Part shown: positions 27,431-35,384 of the stretch, piece after piece
Position numbering within the stretch: the stretch's first letter is position 1
Layout: each line of letters starts with the position of its first letter
Origin: Enterocloster hominis (ex Liu et al. 2021)
GTDB taxonomy: Bacteria > Bacillota > Clostridia > Lachnospirales > Lachnospiraceae
DNA: 64,000 nucleotides
Direction of reading: 5' to 3'
Assembly: GCA_014385265.1 (NCBI GenBank)
Contig: JACRTJ010000013.1
Span: 124,001-188,000 of the forward strand
The notes under the pieces: generated by a model
The model's input: the letters and a program-made list of their open reading frames with translations, nothing else
Told to the model about the DNA's origin: nothing
Database searches by the model: none
Program-made: the position numbers and the translations under genes

Positions 27431-28717
27431 TTAAATAACAAGTTGATCTCTCAATATGGATTCCACGGTTTCATACTTCTTATTCTTGTATGAAATCTCA
27501 ATTAACTTTATTTTATGTTCCTTTGCATACTTTCTTTTTTCCTCATCATTTCTTTGTTGGATAATAAATTTATGTTCTCCACCAAATTCTTCAACTGGCA
27601 TAAAGTGCTGCTCACCTTGACATTCAATTAATGCCCATACCTTTCCTTCTTTATATATAGCAAAATCAAATCGTAGCGGTGTTTCATTATCAATTCCATA
27701 CACACCATCAAAAGAGACTTCCACCCTATAATCAATACCATTTTTCATCAAAATATCAGTTACAATCCACTGAAACGAAGAAATCGCATGGCAATCACAT
27801 AAAACATCACTCCAATATCCTCCATAGGCTCTATATTCATATTCAGTAGGTGGAAAAATGCCAAATTTATCGCACTTTATCAATTTTTCTTTTCCACACA
27901 AATAACATCTGCAACGATACTCTTTATATATTGTAATATCATGATATTTCTTTTCATGTCGTTGCGTATAATATGGGGTAGGTACACTCTCTAATGAATT
28001 GTTCACACATTCAAGTACATCAAGCGACTCGTACCTTCTTCCCACATAATCAATATTATAATTCTTTGCCAGTTTTCTCGGAATTGTAGCTATTGTCCTT
28101 GCATCCTTTTCTGCTAATTTTATTAATTCCTTGCTTCTTTTTTCATTCCATGCATCACAATAGTCTGTTGCCGGAACAATCTTATCTTTATTATCTACCA
28201 AACATACTGCTTCATTGTTCTCATACTTCCTTCTTTTATTGTAATTAGCATTACTAGCTTTTATAGAATAAGTAAACTTCGATGAGCAATACATTGGCTT
28301 ATAACAGACCTTCGGTTCTGTTTTCAATGTTCGTTCAGAATAATATCGTATTTTTCCACACTTTCTGCACTTACATTTATAATGTATGATTTCCTTTTCT
28401 TTATGTAAACTGGAAATAACTTTTTCAAAATCAGCAATCGTAACCGAATCACCATAAACTTCAAAATTAACAGGCTTATATAAATATGCTGGTGTAATAA
28501 TACTTTTTTCACCATTCCACCCATGCCAATCTCTTCGAGCATATTCACCTTTTTCCACAGCTTGAAGAAAATTTTTCTTTTCTTCTTCTATATTAGATAT
28601 GCGTTTTTCTATAATTTTTCTATATTCTTCACCATCATCTAAAACTTGCAAACACCCACATTTCATTCCTACCATAACATCTATTCTTTCTACTACGGTT
28701 TCCAAAATAAAAATCAT
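27431..28717 (-). CDS. Zinc-ribbon protein with C-terminal endonuclease-like (PD-(D/E)XK/Vsr-like) domain
   Basis: This 428-residue protein has Cys clusters that look like zinc ribbons: KCKCRKC (114-120) with C138 and C144; CRCYLC (269-274); CDCH (307-310). The last 115 residues match the restriction-endonuclease-like module seen in phage and mobile-element zinc-ribbon proteins: SSFQWIVTDILMKNGIDY, then RFDFAIYKEG (Asp351), LIECQGEQHF (Glu365, Gln367, Gln370-His371) and KIKLIEISY. The first half carries a long charged helix. DNA cleavage is inferred from the motif. AGGAGAGGG lies just before the ATG. It precedes the unknown gene at 26590-27402; base composition is far below the chromosome's GC. 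Confidence 0.65.
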   Translation of the reverse strand: MIFILETVVERIDVMVGMKCGCLQVLDDGEEYRKIIEKRISNIEEEKKNFLQAVEKGEYARRDWHGWNGEKSIITPAYLYKPVNFEVYGDSVTIADFEKVISSLHKEKEIIHYKCKCRKCGKIRYYSERTLKTEPKVCYKPMYCSSKFTYSIKASNANYNKRRKYENNEAVCLVDNKDKIVPATDYCDAWNEKRSKELIKLAEKDARTIATIPRKLAKNYNIDYVGRRYESLDVLECVNNSLESVPTPYYTQRHEKKYHDITIYKEYRCRCYLCGKEKLIKCDKFGIFPPTEYEYRAYGGYWSDVLCDCHAISSFQWIVTDILMKNGIDYRVEVSFDGVYGIDNETPLRFDFAIYKEGKVWALIECQGEQHFMPVEEFGGEHKFIIQQRNDEEKRKYAKEHKIKLIEISYKNKKYETVESILRDQLVI

Positions 28718-28782
28718 CCCTCTCCTACATAGTCAAAATCCCCTTTATGATATTTTACCATATAAACTACATTCTCACCAGT

Positions 28783-28818
28783 CAAAAAGGCACCCAAGCT
28801 ATAAGCCTGAGTGCCACA
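28783..28818 (-). terminator. Terminator behind a disrupted gene
   Basis: On the minus strand GGCACTC-AGGC-TTATA-GCTT-GGGTGCC folds into a stem and is followed by TTTTTT. It lies 23 bases past the stop of the gene remnant at 28841-28949 and upstream of the nuclease-like gene, so the latter has its own promoter. Confidence 0.7.
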
Positions 28819-28840
28819 AATCTATATCAATATTCTATTA

Positions 28841-28949
28841 TCAAATCACCTTGAACATATTCTGTTTCAAAGGCTTATCATCCTTGTCCGAAATCCCCAT
28901 CTCTTTTCTTGCATTTTCCAACCCCTGCATTGTTGTGGTCAAGCACTTT
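28841..28949 (-). pseudogene. C-terminal gene remnant cut by the IS3 element
   Basis: A frame running into the IS left end reads LTTTMQGLENARKEMG and then ISDKDDKPLKQNMFKVI before TGA at 28841, and is followed by a terminator. About 35 codons survive. The parent gene is not identified with certainty; it looks like the tail of a mobile-element protein. The rest was lost or displaced when the IS inserted. Confidence 0.4.
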
Positions 28950-28984
28950 TGTAACACTTGTGGCTAAAAAATATCATGAATCAG

Positions 28985-29812
28985 TTACGCTGCCATCCGG
29001 GCTTCGTATGGTGTACGATAATCATTAAAACTGTGCGGACGCACATGATTGTAGTCAACATATGCAAATTCTTCTACTTTTTGATAGAGTGCTTTTTCTG
29101 TTTCAAATTCATATAGATTTGTACACTCGTTTTTCAGTGTGTTAAAGTAACGCTCCATCGGTGCATTGTCATACGGATATCCTGCCTTACTCATACTCTG
29201 TGTCACATTTACTGACTCGCAGAATTCAACGAATGCCTTTGATGTAAATTGCGATCCCTGATCTGAGTGCAAAATCAGGCCACCTTTGATGGGCGGTTGG
29301 GATTCCAATGCTTTCTGGAATGTTCGAATGGCAAGATTGCTGGTGATCCTGCGGTCTGTAATGCTGGCAACCACACTTCGGTCGTGCAAATCTAGTATGG
29401 TACAGTTGTAGCGTACCTCATGATTCGAAAGGAACAGATATGTAAAATCCGTACACCATTTCCGGTTGATTTCATCTGCTGTGAAATCCTGATTAAGTTT
29501 ATTGTCGAATATTTTATGCGGTTTTCCGTGCTCATATTCAGGCTTCTTTGGGCGGACAATGGAATGGAGTCCCAGCTCTGTATTCATATATTTATGAACG
29601 GTAGCTGTACTGTAAGAGTAGCCTCTGCGTTCCAGATAGACTTTCATGCTCCGGTAACCATCAACACCATTGTGGATATGATAGATTTCCTGAATCTGCG
29701 CGTGTACTTCTGCTTTATTGGCATAATAATCCGCCTTCCTGTGTTTCCGGTAGTTATAATACGCGTTTGGACAGATTTCAAGCCCGCGAAGGAGCCACCG
29801 TAGACCAAACAA
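28985..29812 (-). CDS. IS3 family transposase OrfB (DDE integrase domain)
   Basis: The 275 residues as read from a TTG start contain HTH_21 (GYRSMKVYLERRGYSYSTAT) and the rve integrase core. Catalytic residues are Asp in WCTDFTYL, Asp in LHSDQGSQFTSKAF and Glu in PMERYFNTLKNE, followed by VDYNHVRPHSFNDYRTP. The open frame continues upstream past the TTG and reaches orfA in the -1 phase, so the active transposase is probably the OrfAB fusion made by -1 frameshifting at the A7G run (minus strand, T 29878-29884). The frame appears intact. Confidence 0.92.
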   Translation of the reverse strand: MFGLRWLLRGLEICPNAYYNYRKHRKADYYANKAEVHAQIQEIYHIHNGVDGYRSMKVYLERRGYSYSTATVHKYMNTELGLHSIVRPKKPEYEHGKPHKIFDNKLNQDFTADEINRKWCTDFTYLFLSNHEVRYNCTILDLHDRSVVASITDRRITSNLAIRTFQKALESQPPIKGGLILHSDQGSQFTSKAFVEFCESVNVTQSMSKAGYPYDNAPMERYFNTLKNECTNLYEFETEKALYQKVEEFAYVDYNHVRPHSFNDYRTPYEARMAA

Positions 29813-29844
29813 CTCATGATATTGTTCAATAAATCGATAAGCCT

Positions 29845-30141
29845 CTAATCGATTTCCTTTGCAAAGAATGCCGCTGCTTTTTTTAAGAAGAGATTTTCCT
29901 TTTTTGCTTCTTCCAGTTCCTTGCGCAATCGGAGATTCTCTTTCATAAGTTCCATTTCATTTGGAATATCTGGATTTTCGAGGGCTTTTGTTCGGCATTC
30001 TTTGCTAAATTCACTGCACCACTTGGAAATACTGGCTTTGGATACGCCGTATTCAGCAGTGATGCTTTTGTAAGTGCGTCCTTCTTCCTCGTGAAGGCGG
30101 ACAATCTTCTTTTTAAATTCAGGGGTGTAACTCTGTGGCAT
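29845..30141 (-). CDS. IS3 family transposase OrfA (helix-turn-helix)
   Basis: This 98-residue protein has an HTH of the transposase_8 type (YTPEFKKKIVRLHEEEGRTY; YGVSKASISKWCSEF) and a leucine-zipper-like coil (MELMKENLRLRKELEEAKKE). It ends AAAFFAKEID. The codons TTA AAA AAA G near its end form the slippery tract that lets ribosomes enter orfB in the -1 frame. It binds the IS ends and dimerises in the family. Confidence 0.92.
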   Translation of the reverse strand: MPQSYTPEFKKKIVRLHEEEGRTYKSITAEYGVSKASISKWCSEFSKECRTKALENPDIPNEMELMKENLRLRKELEEAKKENLFLKKAAAFFAKEID

Positions 30142-30199
30142 AATGTGTACCTCTTTTCTTTATAAGATTGATTATATCTTATTAGCCACTCCTGTTACA

Positions 30200-30688
30200 A
30201 CATTAGTATAGCACTTCAATGTTTGATGCTGTTCTAAGATCAGCGTAAACTCCATCCGGCAGGTATGGGATCATGTAACGTCCCTCTCTAACTAATCCTG
30301 CTATAACTTTCGGATCCTTACGGTCATTTTTAGTTGGATGATTGTCGTCGAGTTCTTTTGATTTTTTCACATGGTGAGGATTCACAAGAACCGGTTTCAT
30401 TTCATTATCCTGTAGAAATTTTCCAAGATTGAACCAGTAGTGCCCGGTCGGTTCCATACCTGGAACCACCTTATCCTTCTCATGTCTATCTTTGAGGTCC
30501 AGGATCCATTCCTTAATTGTCACAAATCCTTCCTCTGTGTTGCTAAACTTAAATGGCTTCCTTGAATACTCGATTCCTCTGTAATCAAAGGCTCTGGCAT
30601 AGTGCGTTTCACTTCCGACATCGATTCCGAGTATCAAAGTTTTTTCTGTAATAGCTTCAATTTTTGCATTCTGTGTGTTAGACTTCAT
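30200..30688 (-). pseudogene. IS110 family transposase, N-terminal fragment
   Basis: About 160 codons hold the RuvC-like DEDD domain of IS110 transposases: LILGIDVGSETHYARAFD with the first Asp, GMEPTGHYWFNLGKFL with the Glu, and NDRKDPKVIAGLVREGRY with the final Asps. The frame ends LRTASN then a few altered codons at the IS3 border, so the C-terminal Tnp domain with the catalytic Ser is missing. Start at MKSNTQN (GAGAGGTATC upstream). The 5' non-coding side is still present and structured. Confidence 0.85.
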
Positions 30689-30870
30689 TGTAGATACCTC
30701 TCTGTTCAATAAGATTTTTACTAACCTGCCAGTCAGTAGTCTTATTGTACTCTGAGGTATTTTTAATTTTCAACATCCACGTTTTTTATTATACAGGAAG
30801 CTCCTTATTCTCTTTATTATACATGAATTCTTTGAGAATAAGGTGTCAACTTTATTTATACAACATCACT
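30689..30870 (-). ncRNA. Candidate bridge-RNA region of the truncated IS110 element
   Basis: IS110-group elements carry a guide (bridge) RNA in the non-coding stretch 5' of the transposase. Here that stretch has a long stem: ACCTC..CAATAAGA (30696-30714) with TCTTATTG..GAGGT (30740-30758), loop 25 bases. A second hairpin is CCTTATTCTC (30803-30812) with GAGAATAAGG (30834-30843). The fold is seen in the sequence; the bridge-RNA role is inferred from the family. Confidence 0.4.
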
Positions 30871-30937
30871 TTGCATCTGACATTTTGATGTCACGAATGA
30901 TTTCAGCCATTGTCGGTTCCTCTTTCTTAATAATTGT

Positions 30938-32020
30938 TTAAATCAAAACTTCCCATTTTCCATAGCGTTTTCCATCGACTCTGCGAATGTATTCCTTCTT
31001 TTGCAAGGATTCCATAATTCGCTTTACAGTGCTGAGAGATTTTCCGATCTCTGACACAAGGTCTTTTTGCTTAATTGACGGGTTCTTATAAATCAATTCT
31101 AAGACCGCCAGTTCTTCTAAAGTGCATTCCAAAGTGTCAAAATGAGACTTTGGAACTTTAGGATTGACACTTTGGAGATTAGCCTCCGTATAGTCCACAT
31201 GCATATATCTGTTTTTCAGTTCATATTCCGTTCCCAAGATCAAATTACTGAAAAACATTTCCAGGAATTCTGTAGTAGCGTGAATACTGTTCTGCAAATC
31301 ATTATAATTTGCTCTTACCAATGCGTTGCGAAAATACCAAGAGTTCTTTTCAAAGGCATCGTTATTTACCTTAAATCCGAAGGTTTTCATGTACTTAATC
31401 ATAAAAACTGCCGTGGCTCTGGTGTTGCCCTCACAAAACGGATGAATCTGCCATATATCCGAAGCGAATTTGGCAAGATGCTTCACGCTACGTTCTACAG
31501 ACAAACCTCCATAAGAAAACTGCTTCTCTGTTGCGAAATCATAGTCAAGGGTGTCTTTGATACTGTTCCACGCTGCGTAGGTGACAGTATCGCCTTTCAG
31601 CACCCATTCTTTTTTCGTAATATTGTATTGACGAATCTGACCGGCATGGGGAAACACACCTTCAAACAGTCTGCGATGAATCGTCAGCCATTCAGCCGGT
31701 GAGAACTGAAATGCTTTCTCGCCCAACAACTTCGCAATTCTTGCGGACACAATATCCGCTTCCCTGGTGTCGTTCTCAATCTCCATACGGTCCGTACGCT
31801 GCTCGTAATAACTCTGAATACGTTTCTGTGCTTCGTCAATGCTGATTTTTCCTTCGATATGTTCCTTGGCAGTATCTAATAGATAAGCAGAGGTTTTCAA
31901 ACCATCTACCGCCTGCAAGCCGATTGCAGTCTGCCACGCTTCACTTTTTTCAATTTGATCAGGTTCACCCTGTTTGATATATTCTTCAAGCTCAAATTGC
32001 CAGTTTTTTTCTGCTGACAT
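30938..32020 (-). CDS. Fic domain protein with N-terminal VbhA-like helix region and C-terminal winged helix
   Basis: This 360-residue protein has three parts. Residues about 25-75 (GLQAVDGLKTSAYL, EGKISIDEAQKRI) resemble the VbhA-type antitoxin domain, but the expected inhibitory S/T-x-x-x-E-G/N is altered (L-Q-A-V-D-G). The Fic core has HPFCEGNTRA at 193-202, enough for nucleotide transfer, usually AMPylation. The C-terminal 60 residues form a helix-turn-helix (KDLVSEIGKSLSTVKRIMES). It lies 20 bases after the second fic gene on the same strand. Target unknown. Confidence 0.88.
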   Translation of the reverse strand: MSAEKNWQFELEEYIKQGEPDQIEKSEAWQTAIGLQAVDGLKTSAYLLDTAKEHIEGKISIDEAQKRIQSYYEQRTDRMEIENDTREADIVSARIAKLLGEKAFQFSPAEWLTIHRRLFEGVFPHAGQIRQYNITKKEWVLKGDTVTYAAWNSIKDTLDYDFATEKQFSYGGLSVERSVKHLAKFASDIWQIHPFCEGNTRATAVFMIKYMKTFGFKVNNDAFEKNSWYFRNALVRANYNDLQNSIHATTEFLEMFFSNLILGTEYELKNRYMHVDYTEANLQSVNPKVPKSHFDTLECTLEELAVLELIYKNPSIKQKDLVSEIGKSLSTVKRIMESLQKKEYIRRVDGKRYGKWEVLI

Positions 32021-32040
32021 AGCTGCACCCCGTTTCCTGC

Positions 32041-32931
32041 TTAATATTTAATCCTAAAATAATCCAAATATGCTTTATATTTATCCTGTGCTGTCAAACA
32101 GGTATCTGTCAGATACCCCTTCTCATTGTTCCACTCTTTCAAGCCACGATAGTAGAACATCTTCAAATTATCCTCGATAATGAACGGAACGATATTATAT
32201 TTCAGGCATTCCTTAAACATAATCAGCCTGCCCACACGGCCATTGCCATCCTGGAACGGATGGATTCTCTCAAACTTCACATGAAAATCCAGAACATCCT
32301 CAAAAGTCTTTTCCTCTTTTCCGTTGTACTCAGTCAGCAGAGCTTTCATTTTATCGGCAGCTTCTTCCGACATTGCTGTCGGCATACCACCAGCTTCATT
32401 GGGCCTTTTCTTGTAATCACCTACCGAAAACCACTCCAATCGTGAATCACTGGTTCCGGATTTCAAAATCAAATGCAGCTCTTTGATAAACTTCTCGGAC
32501 AGTGCAGATTTCGCATTATCAATAATCATATCAATACATCGAAAATGGTTGGCTGTTTCAATCACATCATCCACATTCAATGTTTCATTTTCCACGCTGA
32601 TGGTATTTGTCTCAAAAATATATCTTGTCTGATCGTAAGTCAACCGGCTGCCTTCCATATGATTGGAATTATAGGTTAAATCAATCTGTGTCTTATGATA
32701 AATCCCCCCGGAATATTTACTTTTCTTTTCTTCCTGAAGAATAGAAAGCAAAGTTTTCGGCTTATTCTCCTTCTGATTTGCTCGTAATGGCTTTGCTGCA
32801 TCTTCCGGTACATTCCAGGTCTTTCCGGTAAGAAACGCCCCTGGAACACGTCCATGAGCACAATAATTACGAACACTTCTCTCCGATATATCCCATCTTT
32901 TTGCTGTCTCTGCAACAGAAAGGTATCGCAT
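32041..32931 (-). CDS. Fic domain protein with N-terminal HTH and class II self-inhibition motif
   Basis: This 296-residue protein starts with a MerR/excisionase-like helix-turn-helix (SVAETAKRWDISERSVRNYC). The inhibitory motif SNHMEG at 89-94 fits S-x-x-x-E-G placed before the Fic core, which defines class II. The active site HPFQDGNGRVGR is at 224-235 with all expected residues. It should be an auto-inhibited AMP transferase that may also bind DNA. It is 43 bases downstream of the third fic gene and 20 upstream of the first. Confidence 0.9.
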   Translation of the reverse strand: MRYLSVAETAKRWDISERSVRNYCAHGRVPGAFLTGKTWNVPEDAAKPLRANQKENKPKTLLSILQEEKKSKYSGGIYHKTQIDLTYNSNHMEGSRLTYDQTRYIFETNTISVENETLNVDDVIETANHFRCIDMIIDNAKSALSEKFIKELHLILKSGTSDSRLEWFSVGDYKKRPNEAGGMPTAMSEEAADKMKALLTEYNGKEEKTFEDVLDFHVKFERIHPFQDGNGRVGRLIMFKECLKYNIVPFIIEDNLKMFYYRGLKEWNNEKGYLTDTCLTAQDKYKAYLDYFRIKY

Positions 32932-32974
32932 CTAATATCCTCCGCCTATCTCAATCTCAGATTTTCCAACTCAT

Positions 32975-33577
32975 TTACAGTTCCTGGGTTTTGTATACAT
33001 AGTAGCCTTCGTAGTAGTAGCTGTGATCTATGCCTTTCATATAGATTTCTCTGTCATTTACATTGTCTGTAAGGGAATTTTTCAAAAGGAACTTAATTTC
33101 TATATCTTTAATCGGGCTGCGCTCCATGGCCAGCAGATAATCTTCCTTATCCACTTTACTCCAGTCAACGACATATCCGATTTCTTTTTTCAGCATCAGA
33201 TCCAGCCAGATTCTTGTGCTTCTGCCGTTGCCTTCCCTAAACGGATGAGCCACGTTCATTTCCACATATTTTTCGACAATTTCATCAAATGTGGACTGAG
33301 GCATTTTGTCAATGCTCTGCAAAGCTGCATCCAGATACATCAATGGAGCAAAACGGAAATTCCCTTTTGAAATATTCACTTTGCGAACCTCACCGGCAAA
33401 ATCATATATTTCATCAAAAAGATACTTATGAATCTTAGCAAGGCTTTCAAAGGTTCCAGCTTCTAAACTTTCCAAATATCCACTTTCAAACATTTCAACT
33501 GCTTTCTGCTTGCTGATTTTTTCTTCTATTCTTGCTAATTCCGCTGAATCTGTAATTCCCAGTTTGTTTTCAAGCAT
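32975..33577 (-). CDS. Class III Fic protein (NmFic-like)
   Basis: This 200-residue compact Fic enzyme has the active site [12 protein letters not shown] at 111-122 and the inhibitory motif SYYYEG at 186-191 in the C-terminal helix, the class III layout known from Neisseria Fic, where the helix is released on dilution and gyrase is a target in related proteins. The IFDFAGEVR-like stretch [17 protein letters not shown] is present. The start at 33577 has GAGGT six bases upstream. It is the first of three fic genes and has its own promoter. Confidence 0.92.
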   Translation of the reverse strand: MLENKLGITDSAELARIEEKISKQKAVEMFESGYLESLEAGTFESLAKIHKYLFDEIYDFAGEVRKVNISKGNFRFAPLMYLDAALQSIDKMPQSTFDEIVEKYVEMNVAHPFREGNGRSTRIWLDLMLKKEIGYVVDWSKVDKEDYLLAMERSPIKDIEIKFLLKNSLTDNVNDREIYMKGIDHSYYYEGYYVYKTQEL

Positions 33578-33620
33578 TACATTACCTCGCATTCTAACGA
33601 TAATCGAATATCTCAGAATA

Positions 33621-33649
33621 ATTATACCACATTATCGGCAATTATTACA
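33621..33649 (-). promoter_or_regulatory. Promoter of the fic gene array
   Basis: On the minus strand TGTAAT (33644-33649) and a perfect TATAAT (33621-33626) are 17 bases apart, 44 bases upstream of the first fic start. The palindrome CGATTATCG lies between the -10 box and the gene and could be an operator. Confidence 0.5.
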
Positions 33650-34270
33650 GTTTTTTATACATCGTTTCATATTTTATTTTTGCCGATTGGGGTAAAAATA
33701 TACAGATGAGCAGGACAACGACAACTCGGCAATAAAACTATACTTATATAATTATCAGCATATTTTCATAAAATTTGTGTGATTTACCAACGACAAAAAC
33801 CTCACCTAAAATGAAAATCCGTTTTACAACTCACTTTTCCTCGTTTTTTTGTTTTTTTTTTGTATGAAAACTTAAAATCTGCACTTTACTCATTTTCAAA
33901 ACTTTGAATATTTTTCACTTTTGAAAGCAAAAGCATTATATCCCTATATAACAGAAGAAACCATCCCGTTTCCGAGCTGGTTTCTTCCAATCATCCTTCC
34001 TCTGTCGGAAAGACGCATATATTTCTCTAATAATCGCTCCGCTTTTCTCTTGACCATGTGTTTCATATGCCCGCTTTTATGTGGGATATTTTTATAAGAG
34101 AGCTAGCTGACGAATCAAAATCAGTTATCCCTCTTTTATGGATCATGAAAACATGTTGCAAAATCGTTGCCACAGAGGGTATTAAGCCTTAGAAAACCCA
34201 GGCATTCCAGGCTTTTTCGGGTCTCTGAAATCATTCCCACCCGCTCATTCCCTATCCTGCTCCCAATACC
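33650..34270. other. Gene-free AT-rich stretch at the right end of the island
   Basis: No reading frame with coding character is seen. The left two thirds are strongly AT-rich with a run of T at 33842-33865. Base composition rises toward the chromosomal average after about 34,180. GTTGCAAAATCGTTGCC (34153-34169) is a short near-tandem repeat of the kind found at integration borders. The island boundary probably lies here. Confidence 0.4.
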
Positions 34271-34636
34271 CTAGTCCGTCGTCCTCTGATACTCCAGCGT
34301 ATATCCATTGGGATCAGAAAAGAAGAAGGAATACACCGGAAATTTCGTGTGGTGAGCCGGCGGGGCAGAAAGTCCCAGAGCCGGTCGGCTCTTTAAGGCT
34401 TCATACATGCGGTCCACATCCTCCAGGGACGGCAGATTAAAGGAAATGCACTGGCCTGTGGCCATGGGCCGGGCTGGACCATAATCGCAGAAGGCCAGAT
34501 AGCCGTACCCGCAGTCAAACCACACGCTGGACCCCAGATCCTTATAAACGGGGAGCCCTAAAACAGTGGTATAATATTTTTTTGTTTCCTCCATATTTTT
34601 GCACGGAAAGAATATTACGCTGGATTCTGGTTTCAT
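34271..34636 (-). CDS. VOC (glyoxalase/bleomycin-resistance fold) family protein
   Basis: This 121-residue single-domain protein has paired beta-alpha-beta-beta-beta modules: SVIFFPCKNMEETKKYYTTV, WFDCGYGYLAFCDYG and VYSFFFSDPNGYTLEYQR. The PNGYTLE Glu is a typical metal ligand. It could be a small lyase, a dioxygenase relative or a binding protein; no substrate is implied. The start at 34636 has AAAGGAG six bases upstream. It trails the molybdenum hydroxylase operon, 37 bases after the nucleotidyltransferase. Confidence 0.85.
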   Translation of the reverse strand: MKPESSVIFFPCKNMEETKKYYTTVLGLPVYKDLGSSVWFDCGYGYLAFCDYGPARPMATGQCISFNLPSLEDVDRMYEALKSRPALGLSAPPAHHTKFPVYSFFFSDPNGYTLEYQRTTD

Positions 34637-34673
34637 ATGAGACTCCTTTCTTTTTTCCATGGATGTCCCTGGA

Positions 34674-35384
34674 TTACCGGCCAGCCTGGTCCTCCAGGGT
34701 ATCCACATCCCAAAGTTCTCTCTCTTCCTCTACTTCAAAAAAATGTACCTGGTCCATATGGGCTTTCATAACCCGTTTTCCTCCCCGGTCCCCGGACAGA
34801 GCCAGAAGCTCATCCTTATAAAATGCAGAAAACCACACCGGATTCCCCGGCTCCCCCAGGCAGGAAACGCAGCCAATCGGATGGCTTTCCCGGTTTTCGC
34901 CTGAAACCTTCTTCATGAATTCCAGAAAAGCTTCCACAGTCCTTTCCGAAAGCCACGGCTGGTCGGCCACAAAAAACACATAGACATCCGGCTCTCTCCC
35001 GGCCTCCTGCCTGCACATTCCAGAGATCGGGCTGGATTCCGGCATTCCCGCCAGGATCCCGGCCCGGATGCTGTGGGATACTCCCTCCCGGCTCTGGGGG
35101 CTGTATACAGGATACAGACGGCCGGAGCCGGCAAGAAGGGCCCTCCGCTCCTTTTCCACAGAGGGATCGCAGACAGGCCCGGGGCCTTCTCCTACTGCCT
35201 CCTGCAAAAGCTCCTCATACTGGGACACTACCACGATCTCCAGCTCCTTATGCCTTTCTGCCACAGCCGCCAGCCGGTCCAGCAGATGCAGGTACATGGG
35301 ATTCTGCCCGACCATATGAAAAAGCTTGTTTTTTCCAAACCGGCGGCTGTTTCCAGCCGCCAGATACACGCATCTTATTTTCAT
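34674..35384 (-). CDS. MobA/MocA-like nucleotidyltransferase
   Basis: This 236-residue NTP transferase starts RCVYLAAGNSRRFGKNKLFH, the L-A-A-G-x-S-x-R-F-G-x-x-K signature of MobA/MocA enzymes that attach CMP or GMP to molybdopterin. The metal-binding segment is VYVFFVADQPWLS, and CVSCLGEPGNPVWFSA is the conserved G-N-P-V loop. It overlaps xdhA by 4 bases, so it most likely makes molybdopterin cytosine dinucleotide for the adjacent hydroxylase, as MocA does in the family. Confidence 0.88.
   Translation of the reverse strand: MKIRCVYLAAGNSRRFGKNKLFHMVGQNPMYLHLLDRLAAVAERHKELEIVVVSQYEELLQEAVGEGPGPVCDPSVEKERRALLAGSGRLYPVYSPQSREGVSHSIRAGILAGMPESSPISGMCRQEAGREPDVYVFFVADQPWLSERTVEAFLEFMKKVSGENRESHPIGCVSCLGEPGNPVWFSAFYKDELLALSGDRGGKRVMKAHMDQVHFFEVEEERELWDVDTLEDQAGR

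Larger units (their letters stand above)
28950..30199 (-). mobile_element. IS3 family insertion sequence, about 1.25 kb
   Basis: Ends TGTAACACTTGTGGCTAA (28950-28967) and, inverted, TGTAACAGGAGTGGCTAA (30182-30199) agree at 14 or more of 18 positions and start with TG as in IS3 ends. It encloses orfA and orfB in the IS3 arrangement. No flanking 3-5 base direct repeat is visible (left TTT, right ACA), and the genes on the two sides do not obviously match, which points to a rearrangement after insertion. Confidence 0.85.

Noticed and set aside
29000..30200. CRISPR-like repetition around the IS elements and island hairpins
   Set aside because: No regularly spaced identical repeats and no cas genes anywhere in the window.
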